Below are positions 22,816 to 27,866 of a stretch of DNA of 27,866 nt, piece by piece (position 1 is the first letter of the stretch; every line of letters starts with the position of its first letter). Both the position numbers and the translations under genes were made by a program. This DNA comes from a virus: positions 1-27,866 of IMG/VR virus record IMGVR_UViG_3300046812_000088. One strand, 5' to 3'. The notes beneath the pieces were generated by a model. It worked only from the letters and a program-made list of their open reading frames with translations. It searched no databases and was not told the origin of the DNA.

Positions 22816-24924
22816 ATGGCGCAGGCGTCAGAATACAGCATCGATCCTGTGGCGCCGGCTCCCGTTGACGCTCCTGCGAATGTGACTGCGACTGCTCCGA
22901 AACCTGGCGGCAACACTGCCGCTGACTACGGCGACGATCCTGTCGATTCCTCGAAATCGGGCGCGAATGCAAAGGTTGCGACGCCCCAGCCGCCGCCCGA
23001 TTACGCCAATATGTCTGGTTGGGATGTCGCCAAAGGCACCGCCAAAGCTCTTATTCCGTCAGCAGCCGCGAAAGTGGGCGACGTAGTTTCAGGCTTGGGC
23101 AGCGCGGCCAAGCATGTCTATGACACGCATGAGCTTCCCGGCAAAGATCTGGTTCAAGGCGCCGATGCATGGGTTAACAGGAAGCTTTCGGACTATGCTC
23201 CCGAAACCATGAAGATGGTCAATAAGGCGATAGGCTACACGCCGCCTTCAGACGCGGAGTACGAGGCGAAGGTGAAGCCGGCGACCGAAGCCGCTTCTGC
23301 TGCTTACCACAGCACCGTGGACCCCTTCACATCGTGGCCTAAGTTTGCTGAAAAGATGACCACAGATCCTATAGATCCGCTGCTCAACGCCGCCAGCGTG
23401 GCGATGCCGGTTCTGCGCGTGGCCAGAACTGGAGCCGAAATGGCTGGCCTAGCCAAGGGCGCTGGAGCCGCCGCCGATCTCACCAAGGTGACGACCCCCG
23501 GCGAGCTAGGCCAGGCTGTCCACGGCGCCGCGTCTGAGGCGCTCGCCGCGAAAGATCTCGCTTATAAGAAAGCTTTCAGCCACACCGCTACGTTTGATCC
23601 TGCTGCGGCTCAACCCATCATGAGCGAAGTGCAGGCCAACCTTGCGAAGACGCCGAACTTCCCAGGCTTGAACCGTTTCGACAAGAACCCGCACCTCGCG
23701 GACGCCAAGGCGGCGTATGACCACCTGGACAACAGTCTCAAGACCATAGATCCGAATGACTTCACCATGCCGAATATGGAGAACATCCGGCGTGACCTCC
23801 AGCAGAAGGCGATGGAGACAGAGAGCGGCCCCGCTCGATACATGATCGGCCAGATGATCGACGGGATCGACAGCGGCATCAGCAAGGTGGCGACGAAGCC
23901 GGGAATGTACGCGGGCGACGGCGCTGCGGTGGCGAGCGATATGGCCAACGCCCGTAAGCTGAACGTCGATTGGATCAAGCAATTCGGCAATGAAGCGCCA
24001 TCGAGCTTCAAGCCCACGATGAACACGCTCCCGAAAGACTTGGCGACGGCTGATGACAGCCATTTCCACGCCGCCGGCACGGGCCTCGGCAATGCGCTGA
24101 TGAACGAGGGCAAGGGCGGCGTTCTCTACAATCACCTCAAGCAATTTGTGCCGAAGGAAACGCTCGACAATTACCTGCGTCAGCCGATGCTGGCGGGCGA
24201 TTCGGCAACCGTGATGAAGCGGCTGAACACGCCCATCGCGCAAAACGTCTTTGGCTCCGATCTCGACAGGGCCAAGCGGCTGGCCGCTTCGCAGGACACC
24301 AAGACGCTCATGGGCAAGGTGGCCCCGGTCGCTAAGTGGGGATTGGAGGCAGCGGCGCCTTTCGTTGGCCACGCGCTGCTTCCGGGTGGCGGCGGCGCCT
24401 TGGCTGGAGCAGCAGTGAGTGCTGCCGGGGAGCTTGCGAGCAGGAAGTTTTTCCCGCACGGCGTCGGCAACAGAGCGCCGCTCTTTGAGCGTTACGCGGG
24501 CAAGCCGGCGCCTGCGGTGGCCCTGCCAGATAAAGGGTTGCGCGCTGCGCTCCCGCTGGTGAGGCCAAGCAGTTACACGCAATTCCTCAAGCCTTCGACC
24601 TACAAGGGCGGGAGGCTTCCCGTTGCAGCCATCGCCGGCCATCGCCCGCCTGTCGGCGCCACCGCCACGGCGCCAGGAGAACCGACCGCAGACACGGCGC
24701 CGAGCGTCAATCCGCTGGCGGGGATGTCCTATGGCTACGACCCCACCGGGCAAAACCGATACGCCAGCGGCGGCGCTGTGAAAGGCCACCAGCATCTGGT
24801 AGATCGGCTATTCGCCGCGCATGAGCGCGCCAAGCGCGAGGAAAAGGCGCATACTGCGGGCATCCTGCACCAGCCTGACGAGGCGGTCGCAAAAGCCCTT
24901 CATGTCGCGCAGGCGGCTATCTGA
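22816..24924 (+). CDS. Putative internal virion (DNA-ejection) protein, 702 residues
   Basis: The N-terminus is Pro/Ala-rich and flexible. A helical region follows (GTAKALIPSAAAKVGDVVSG, then SAAYHSTVDPFTSWPKFAEK), and then a long charged helical core (FPGLNRFDKNPHLADAKAAY, IRRDLQQKAMETESGPARYM). Residues ~500-545 hold an Ala/Gly-rich hydrophobic segment (WGLEAAAPFVGHALLP, GGGGALAGAAVSAAGELASR) that could insert in membrane. The last ~55 residues (YASGGAVKGHQHLVDRLFAA, then LHQPDEAVAKALHVAQAAI) match a C-terminal motif I recall from ejection-region proteins of Rhizobiales phages and prophages. Expected to be packed in the capsid and expelled ahead of the DNA; inferred from context and composition. 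Confidence 0.65.
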   Translation: MAQASEYSIDPVAPAPVDAPANVTATAPKPGGNTAADYGDDPVDSSKSGANAKVATPQPPPDYANMSGWDVAKGTAKALIPSAAAKVGDVVSGLGSAAKHVYDTHELPGKDLVQGADAWVNRKLSDYAPETMKMVNKAIGYTPPSDAEYEAKVKPATEAASAAYHSTVDPFTSWPKFAEKMTTDPIDPLLNAASVAMPVLRVARTGAEMAGLAKGAGAAADLTKVTTPGELGQAVHGAASEALAAKDLAYKKAFSHTATFDPAAAQPIMSEVQANLAKTPNFPGLNRFDKNPHLADAKAAYDHLDNSLKTIDPNDFTMPNMENIRRDLQQKAMETESGPARYMIGQMIDGIDSGISKVATKPGMYAGDGAAVASDMANARKLNVDWIKQFGNEAPSSFKPTMNTLPKDLATADDSHFHAAGTGLGNALMNEGKGGVLYNHLKQFVPKETLDNYLRQPMLAGDSATVMKRLNTPIAQNVFGSDLDRAKRLAASQDTKTLMGKVAPVAKWGLEAAAPFVGHALLPGGGGALAGAAVSAAGELASRKFFPHGVGNRAPLFERYAGKPAPAVALPDKGLRAALPLVRPSSYTQFLKPSTYKGGRLPVAAIAGHRPPVGATATAPGEPTADTAPSVNPLAGMSYGYDPTGQNRYASGGAVKGHQHLVDRLFAAHERAKREEKAHTAGILHQPDEAVAKALHVAQAAI

Positions 24925-24934
24925 GGATCTGGCC

Positions 24935-25960
24935 ATGACTGAATTTACACCAGGCAAAGGCCTTAACGTACCGGCTGCAGGGACGCCGAACTGGGACGTG
25001 CCGGTGAACACCGACTGGCGCTCCATCGATCAGGCCATTGCGGGAGTGCAATACGTTAATGCCGCTGGCTTCACCGGCAACGTCAACCTGTCCAATGCAT
25101 ATCCAACTGGTTCATCCGATCCCGCCACTACGCTGTCCTGCTTGCCCTCCACGATTGTCATTTACGGAGCTATTGCAGGGGCGGTCAATCTGGTGTTTCC
25201 AGACGGCCTTGTGGGCCACTGGATCATCAGAAACGCAACCGGCGGGAATTTTGCAGTAAACGTCGTCACGTCTACCGGTACATATAACTATATGTCTGTT
25301 CCGCAGGGTGTCTTATCTCACGTCCATAGCGACGGCCACACTTTTTATTTTGTCGGCGCGAGCGGCACCACGTCGCAGCTTGCGATGATTGGTGAGATCA
25401 AAGCCTGGTCTGGCGGCTGGGTGCCGACGCAGTGGATGGCTTGCGATGGCCGCTGGCTCGACAGGTTTGCCAACGGAGGGCAGTACGGGCCGCTCTATAA
25501 CGTTTTTGGCTTCGCCTATGGCGGCAACGGCTCCAATGCATTCGCCATTCCCGATTTGCGAGGGCGCGTGGTGGCGGGCGCAGACAACATGGGGACGCTA
25601 GGCAGCGCCAATCGCCTGAACGGGTGGGGGATGACGGCTGTCGGCGGCGTGGCGAATCTGGCCTTGACCACCGATCAGTTGCCGTCGCACACGCATTATG
25701 ATTATGGCCACGGGCACAGCGTGGCCCAGAACCCGCATCACCACACTATCACCATTCCTGACAATAGCGTCGGGGGACAGCCAGGCGTGGGCTACAGCGG
25801 CCAAGGCTGGCCATGGGCTGGAAAACCGACGACCGACGAGACTGTCCCCTTGGGGATCTATGCCGGCTACGCCAGCCTCACGAACACCGGCAACGGCAAC
25901 GCCTTCTCGATCCTGCAGCCGACGCTCGTCCTGCAATACATCATTTACACGGGCGTCTAG
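24935..25960 (+). CDS. Tail-collar domain short fibre protein
   Basis: A 341-residue protein. ATG 24935 is chosen because MTEFTPGKGLNVPAAGTPNW begins a standard fibre N-terminus and GAGG lies about nine bases upstream; the in-frame ATG at 24821 is inside the previous gene. Residues ~1-140 form an N-terminal attachment domain (PNWDVPVNTDWRSIDQAIAG). Residues ~150-215 are a phage tail collar domain (MIGEIKAWSGGWVPTQWMAC, DGR, NAFAIPDLRGRVVAGAD). Residues ~251-271 carry the His-rich SHTHYDYGHGHS and HHH cluster that in related short fibres coordinates metal along the trimer axis. The end (FSILQPTLVLQYIIYTGV) is the usual collar-type finish. Host binding or base attachment is inferred. It is the last plus-strand gene. 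Confidence 0.85.
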   Translation: MTEFTPGKGLNVPAAGTPNWDVPVNTDWRSIDQAIAGVQYVNAAGFTGNVNLSNAYPTGSSDPATTLSCLPSTIVIYGAIAGAVNLVFPDGLVGHWIIRNATGGNFAVNVVTSTGTYNYMSVPQGVLSHVHSDGHTFYFVGASGTTSQLAMIGEIKAWSGGWVPTQWMACDGRWLDRFANGGQYGPLYNVFGFAYGGNGSNAFAIPDLRGRVVAGADNMGTLGSANRLNGWGMTAVGGVANLALTTDQLPSHTHYDYGHGHSVAQNPHHHTITIPDNSVGGQPGVGYSGQGWPWAGKPTTDETVPLGIYAGYASLTNTGNGNAFSILQPTLVLQYIIYTGV

Positions 25961-26373
25961 GCGGCTCTCGTCTGGTAACAAGCGATCATGTGCTTGGGGC
26001 AGTAGATGGTCACGCCGGGTCTATCGACCGTCTCGCAGCAATAGGTGACGCCCGCCGGCGAGCGCGGATCTCCGAACGGATAACGGCAGGTGAAAGCCGT
26101 CAGGCCCATGATCGTCCGATCCTGGACAGGCGGCGCAATGGGCGCGGCGATTGTCTTCATCTTGGGCGTCCTCGGCGGTCTGGGTTTACGAGGCGCCAGA
26201 ACGCTCGCGGCCCGACTGACGTCGAATCCGCGAGCGCGGAGCCTGGATATGACACCGATGATCGCGTTCTTGGTTTTACCCAATTTTTCGCCAGCCTCCG
26301 TTCCACTGAAGCCGGCTTTCCACAGGGCCAGGATCGCGACTTCGTCGCTGTTCATTTCAGTTCGTTTGGTCAT
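25957..26373 (-). CDS. GcrA-like cell-cycle transcription regulator
   Basis: A 138-residue protein. Residues 9-50 form the GcrA N-terminal helix-turn-helix (VAILALWKAGFSGTEAGEKL, then TKNAIIGVISRLRARGF), matching the family's 'l..LW.eGlS..qIA..LGg.trNAVIGkvhRLgl'. Residues 51-90 are a Pro/Lys/Arg-rich linker. The C-terminus carries TCRYPFGDP (95-103), CC at 112-113, and CPKHMIACYQ (125-134), corresponding to GcrA's sigma-70-binding end ('C.wPiGdp....FCg......YC..H...AYqp'). In Caulobacter, GcrA binds sigma-70 and activates promoters methylated at GANTC. A start at 26373 overlaps the previous gene by 17 bases; a second ATG at 26355 is possible. Its 3' end overlaps the convergent tail-collar gene. 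Confidence 0.8.
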   Translation of the reverse strand: MTKRTEMNSDEVAILALWKAGFSGTEAGEKLGKTKNAIIGVISRLRARGFDVSRAASVLAPRKPRPPRTPKMKTIAAPIAPPVQDRTIMGLTAFTCRYPFGDPRSPAGVTYCCETVDRPGVTIYCPKHMIACYQTRAA

Positions 26374-26584
26374 CTGCCTTTTTCTCGTATCTCACGCCGC
26401 AGAACGGGCAGTATGTCGGAACGATGAGCGGCATCTTGCTGCGCATGCTGGTGATGATTTTTTCGCTCGCGATCAGCGTGGGGATCACGATCAGATGACC
26501 ATCGATAACACGAAAGGCGGTCGTCAGCCTGGCGTTGTTGTCGGCAATCATCTTGTTCATGTCGTCGGCGCAATTGCAGGTCAC
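26357..26584 (-). CDS. Small CPFCG zinc-motif phage protein
   Basis: A 75-residue protein. GTG 26584 is chosen because it overlaps the previous stop in a GTGA junction, has GGAG shortly upstream, and puts TCNCADDMN at the start, as in small phage proteins of this type known to me. Cys3 and Cys5 near the N-terminus and Cys59/Cys62 in YCPFCGVRY form a probable four-Cys metal site. Between them is a strand-rich stretch (AFRVIDGHLIVIPTLIASEK). Such proteins are frequent in phage accessory or early gene sets; function unknown. Confidence 0.65.
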   Translation of the reverse strand: MTCNCADDMNKMIADNNARLTTAFRVIDGHLIVIPTLIASEKIITSMRSKMPLIVPTYCPFCGVRYEKKADDQTN

Positions 26585-26742
26585 GGCGTTCTCCACGTCG
26601 CGAGGGGTTTCGGGTTGAAAAGCATCGAGGCCTCCACCGTGGCGTTGTGACGGGCCTTGACGCGATGCAGGACATAGGGTGCGGCGAGCGTCGAGGCGCT
26701 CCACATTGCTACAGCCAAGCTTAAGCTTAATTTCTTCACCAT
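26581..26742 (-). CDS. 53-residue protein with signal-peptide-like N-terminus
   Basis: Starts at ATG 26742 with KK, then a hydrophobic run (LSLSLAVAMWSASTLAA) and a possible signal-peptidase site after STLAA; the remaining ~30 residues (RVKARHNATVEASMLFNPKP) are basic. There is no lipobox Cys. It overlaps the gene before it by 7 bases and the gene after it by 4 bases. It could be exported, or a single-pass membrane protein. No function can be assigned; a longer reading from 26805 would cover the upstream small gene and is less likely. Confidence 0.5.
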   Translation of the reverse strand: MVKKLSLSLAVAMWSASTLAAPYVLHRVKARHNATVEASMLFNPKPLATWRTP

Positions 26743-26819
26743 AGCGCCACCAGCATCGCAAAGGCGCACACCCCTGATACGGCGCCGATCACATACCCTT
26801 TCCAAAAGTCACCGCTCAT
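26736..26819 (-). CDS. 27-residue membrane peptide
   Basis: Reads MSGDFWKGYVIGAVSGVCAF, then AMLVALW and stop. GGGAG lies about six bases before the ATG. After a short polar start there is one hydrophobic segment with small residues (GxxxG-like GAVSG). It overlaps the upstream 126-residue gene by 11 bases and the downstream gene by 7 bases, so it sits in a chain of coupled genes. It is too short for usual gene finders. A real product is supported by the ribosome-binding site, the overlaps at both ends and the clear membrane profile; function unknown. Confidence 0.5.
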   Translation of the reverse strand: MSGDFWKGYVIGAVSGVCAFAMLVALW

Positions 26820-27189
26820 CTTGATCTCCCAAATTGTCGATGTTGAATACGGCGTTGTCGATTTTCCTGTCGAGGATCGCCAGAATCTCCGCGTATTCCT
26901 GCTGGAGCGCGAGGCGCAGCGCCCGATAGGCGTCCGCTTTGCTGGCGTACCAGGGACCGCCGGTGCCCTGGGCGTCGGTCCTGTCGGTCCTGCTGTAGCT
27001 GTGGGCGCCGGCCCTAAAGCAGCCTTGGTTGACTTTTCGGCTGTATGCGTCGAAGTTCCAGCCGGTCTGATTTAGATCGCTGGGGACCAGCCTGTGCAGG
27101 ACGAAATCGCGAAAGCGCATGGCGCGCGCTTCGTCCAATTGTTTGACGATGAGGTCGAACGCCGCTTTTTCGGCCTTGGTCATGGCCAT
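26809..27189 (-). CDS. Conserved-looking phage protein of unknown function
   Basis: A 126-residue protein coupled to the MazG-like gene by a one-base overlap (TGATG at 27189); a second ATG two codons on is also possible. An N-terminal charged helix (TKAEKAAFDLIVKQLDEARA) and a C-terminal helix (KADAYRALRLALQQEYAEIL, ending in DRKID) flank a middle with aromatic and Gly residues (WNFDAYSRKVNQGCFRAGAH, then GTGGPWY). No catalytic or metal motif is clear. It resembles small accessory phage proteins in layout; function unknown. Confidence 0.6.
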   Translation of the reverse strand: MAMTKAEKAAFDLIVKQLDEARAMRFRDFVLHRLVPSDLNQTGWNFDAYSRKVNQGCFRAGAHSYSRTDRTDAQGTGGPWYASKADAYRALRLALQQEYAEILAILDRKIDNAVFNIDNLGDQDER

Positions 27190-27647
27190 CAGCGCAGCCT
27201 CGCTCTGAACCCCAGCTTTTTGCTGGTGGCGTTGAACTTATCGACGGTCGCCCGCTTCAAATCGATGCCGGCTTTGATGGCGATCAGCGAAACGTAGACT
27301 TCCACGTCAGCCAATTCTGTCGCCAGATCGGCAACGGTGGCGCGCGAGCCATCGAGGCCCAGGCGTTCGCGCTCCAGCTTTTTGATCACGTTGCAGGCTT
27401 CGCCCATTTCGCCGGCGGCGGCGTTGCCGTAATAGGACAGATCGAGCTTGTCGCTGTTCGTCCACTCAAGCTGGCGGGCGATGTTGGCCTCTTCCAGCGT
27501 GTCATAATAGATGACAGGCTGGGCCTTTCTGGGTATGGGCTGCACCTTTTCGAGCACCCCGGTAATCAAGTTGTGGGCGACTGTTTGATCCATGCAAGCT
27601 TTATGAGCAAGCAACACGCTCATGGCTTCGATTTCTTCAGGGGTCAT
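27189..27647 (-). CDS. MazG-like nucleotide pyrophosphohydrolase
   Basis: A 152-residue protein with GAGGAA before the ATG. From residue ~58 it follows the phage MazG-like pattern: RQLEWTNSDKLDLSYYGNAA, GEMGEACNVIKKLERERLGL, DLATELADVEVYVSLIAIKA, GIDL, VDKFNATSKKLGF. The metal-binding carboxylates of the family (ExxE then ExxD) are Glu80/Glu83 and Glu111/Asp114. The expected reaction is hydrolysis of (d)NTPs to monophosphate and pyrophosphate, possibly affecting nucleotide pools or (p)ppGpp signalling. The N-terminal ~55 residues are extra to the minimal domain and of unknown role. It heads the coupled minus-strand series inside the window. Confidence 0.85.
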   Translation of the reverse strand: MTPEEIEAMSVLLAHKACMDQTVAHNLITGVLEKVQPIPRKAQPVIYYDTLEEANIARQLEWTNSDKLDLSYYGNAAAGEMGEACNVIKKLERERLGLDGSRATVADLATELADVEVYVSLIAIKAGIDLKRATVDKFNATSKKLGFRARLR

Positions 27648-27671
27648 GCTTGGGTTCCTCGTTTTTTGAGC

Positions 27672-27693
27672 GGGGGCGGATCTAGCCGCCCCC
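27672..27693. other. Perfect 8-bp GC stem-loop between minus-strand genes
   Basis: GGGGGCGG (27672-27679), a six-base loop ATCTAG, and CCGCCCCC (27686-27693) pair perfectly. It lies in the ~50-base gap between the edge-cut peptidase gene and the MazG-like gene. In minus-strand RNA the stem is followed by GCTC and six A residues rather than U residues; on the plus strand the T run lies before the stem. It is therefore not a standard intrinsic terminator in either direction. It may be a processing or stability element for the minus-strand transcript. Confidence 0.55.
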
Positions 27694-27698
27694 TGGGG

Positions 27699-27866
27699 TC
27701 AGACGGGTTGACGAAAAGCGACGATGCGGCGGATCGACACCATGCCGTAGCCGACATTGTGCCGGTGGTTGCCCGACAGCAGCAGGATCGACGAGGGATA
27801 GACTTTGGCGACGATCCCGATGTGATGGGGCAGGACGGCGACGGCGCCGACCCTGGGTGCGCTAGG
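27699..27866 (-). CDS. C-terminal end of a TIGR02594/CHAP-like cell-wall peptidase, cut by the right edge
   Basis: 55 codons plus TGA are in the window; the frame is open to the right edge. The visible part reads GAVAVLPHHIGIVAKVY, then ILLLSGNHRHNVGYGMVSIR and IVAFRQPV. This is the ending I know from TIGR02594-type proteins, a papain-like (NlpC/P60 or CHAP-type) peptidoglycan amidase/peptidase family in which the HHIGIV His is catalytic and the Cys lies further N-terminal, here outside the window. Probable role: a second wall hydrolase for lysis or entry. The catalytic Cys cannot be checked. Confidence 0.6.
   Translation of the reverse strand, partial: PSAPRVGAVAVLPHHIGIVAKVYPSSILLLSGNHRHNVGYGMVSIRRIVAFRQPV

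Noticed and set aside
23506-24795. Minus-strand frame of 429 codons
   Set aside because: Arg/Val/His-rich antisense translation opposite a continuous plus-strand ejection-type gene.
24821-24934. Upstream extension of the tail-collar gene to ATG 24821
   Set aside because: It lies inside the previous gene in another frame and adds an Arg/Ser-rich leader unlike fibre N-termini.
26581-26819. Classical Rz/Rz1 spanin pair
   Set aside because: The 53-residue protein has no lipobox Cys and the 27-residue peptide is too short for an inner-membrane spanin with a coiled coil.
27660-27700. Hairpin as an intrinsic terminator
   Set aside because: No U run after the stem on either strand; the T run precedes it on the plus strand.
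1-27866. tRNA genes, integrase, attachment sites, insertion sequences
   Set aside because: None could be recognised on either strand; almost all DNA is accounted for by phage genes.

Overview
The window is a nearly gap-free stretch of a tailed bacteriophage (or prophage) genome with short-tailed, podovirus-like architecture. The likely host is an alphaproteobacterium. The DNA is GC-rich, and a GcrA-type regulator (a family essentially confined to Alphaproteobacteria) is encoded near the right end. Several structural proteins also match, from memory, phage and prophage proteins of Rhizobiales-like hosts. No integrase, terminase, portal, polymerase, tRNA, rRNA, CRISPR array or insertion sequence is visible, so the lifestyle cannot be decided. 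Both edges cut genes: the major capsid gene on the left and a peptidase-like gene on the right.

Layout. (1) Positions 2-3968, plus strand: major capsid protein (5' end missing), four small virion or unknown proteins, a P22 gp4-like head-to-tail adaptor, and a zinc-ribbon protein. (2) 3968-11210: three consecutive fibre genes sharing an N-terminal anchor module. The first and third end in an S74 intramolecular chaperone; the first and second carry collagen-like Gly-X-Y stalks. (3) 11207-12017: a GH19-like endolysin and a small holin-like membrane protein. (4) 12014-15390: a second adaptor-like protein, a P22 gp10-like tail nozzle protein and a small protein. (5) 15392-24924: a DUF6496-like protein, a GNAT acetyltransferase and three large putative DNA-ejection (internal virion) proteins. 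The 1535-residue member combines an S74-like module, an M15-like peptidase module and a GH24-like muramidase module. (6) 24935-25960: a tail-collar short fibre protein. (7) 25957-27866, minus strand, convergent with the rest: a compact, translationally coupled cluster read right to left as a peptidase-like protein (cut by the edge), MazG-like pyrophosphohydrolase, unknown 126-aa protein, 27-aa membrane peptide, 53-aa signal-peptide-like protein, CPFCG zinc-motif protein and GcrA-like regulator.

How it fits together. The plus-strand genes form one late transcription unit building capsid, connector, nozzle, fibres and ejected proteins. Many starts overlap the preceding stop (ATGA, GTGA, TGATG or TAATG junctions). 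The minus-strand genes look like an accessory or early module that could adjust nucleotide pools and host cell-cycle transcription. There is no gene-free stretch of 300 bases or more.

The most interesting points are the multi-enzyme ejection protein, whose muramidase lacks the usual catalytic Thr; the phage GcrA; the nested tiny genes at 26581-26819; and the mosaic fibre family, whose distal parts have visibly different base composition. All function names come from reading motifs by eye; no database search was run.
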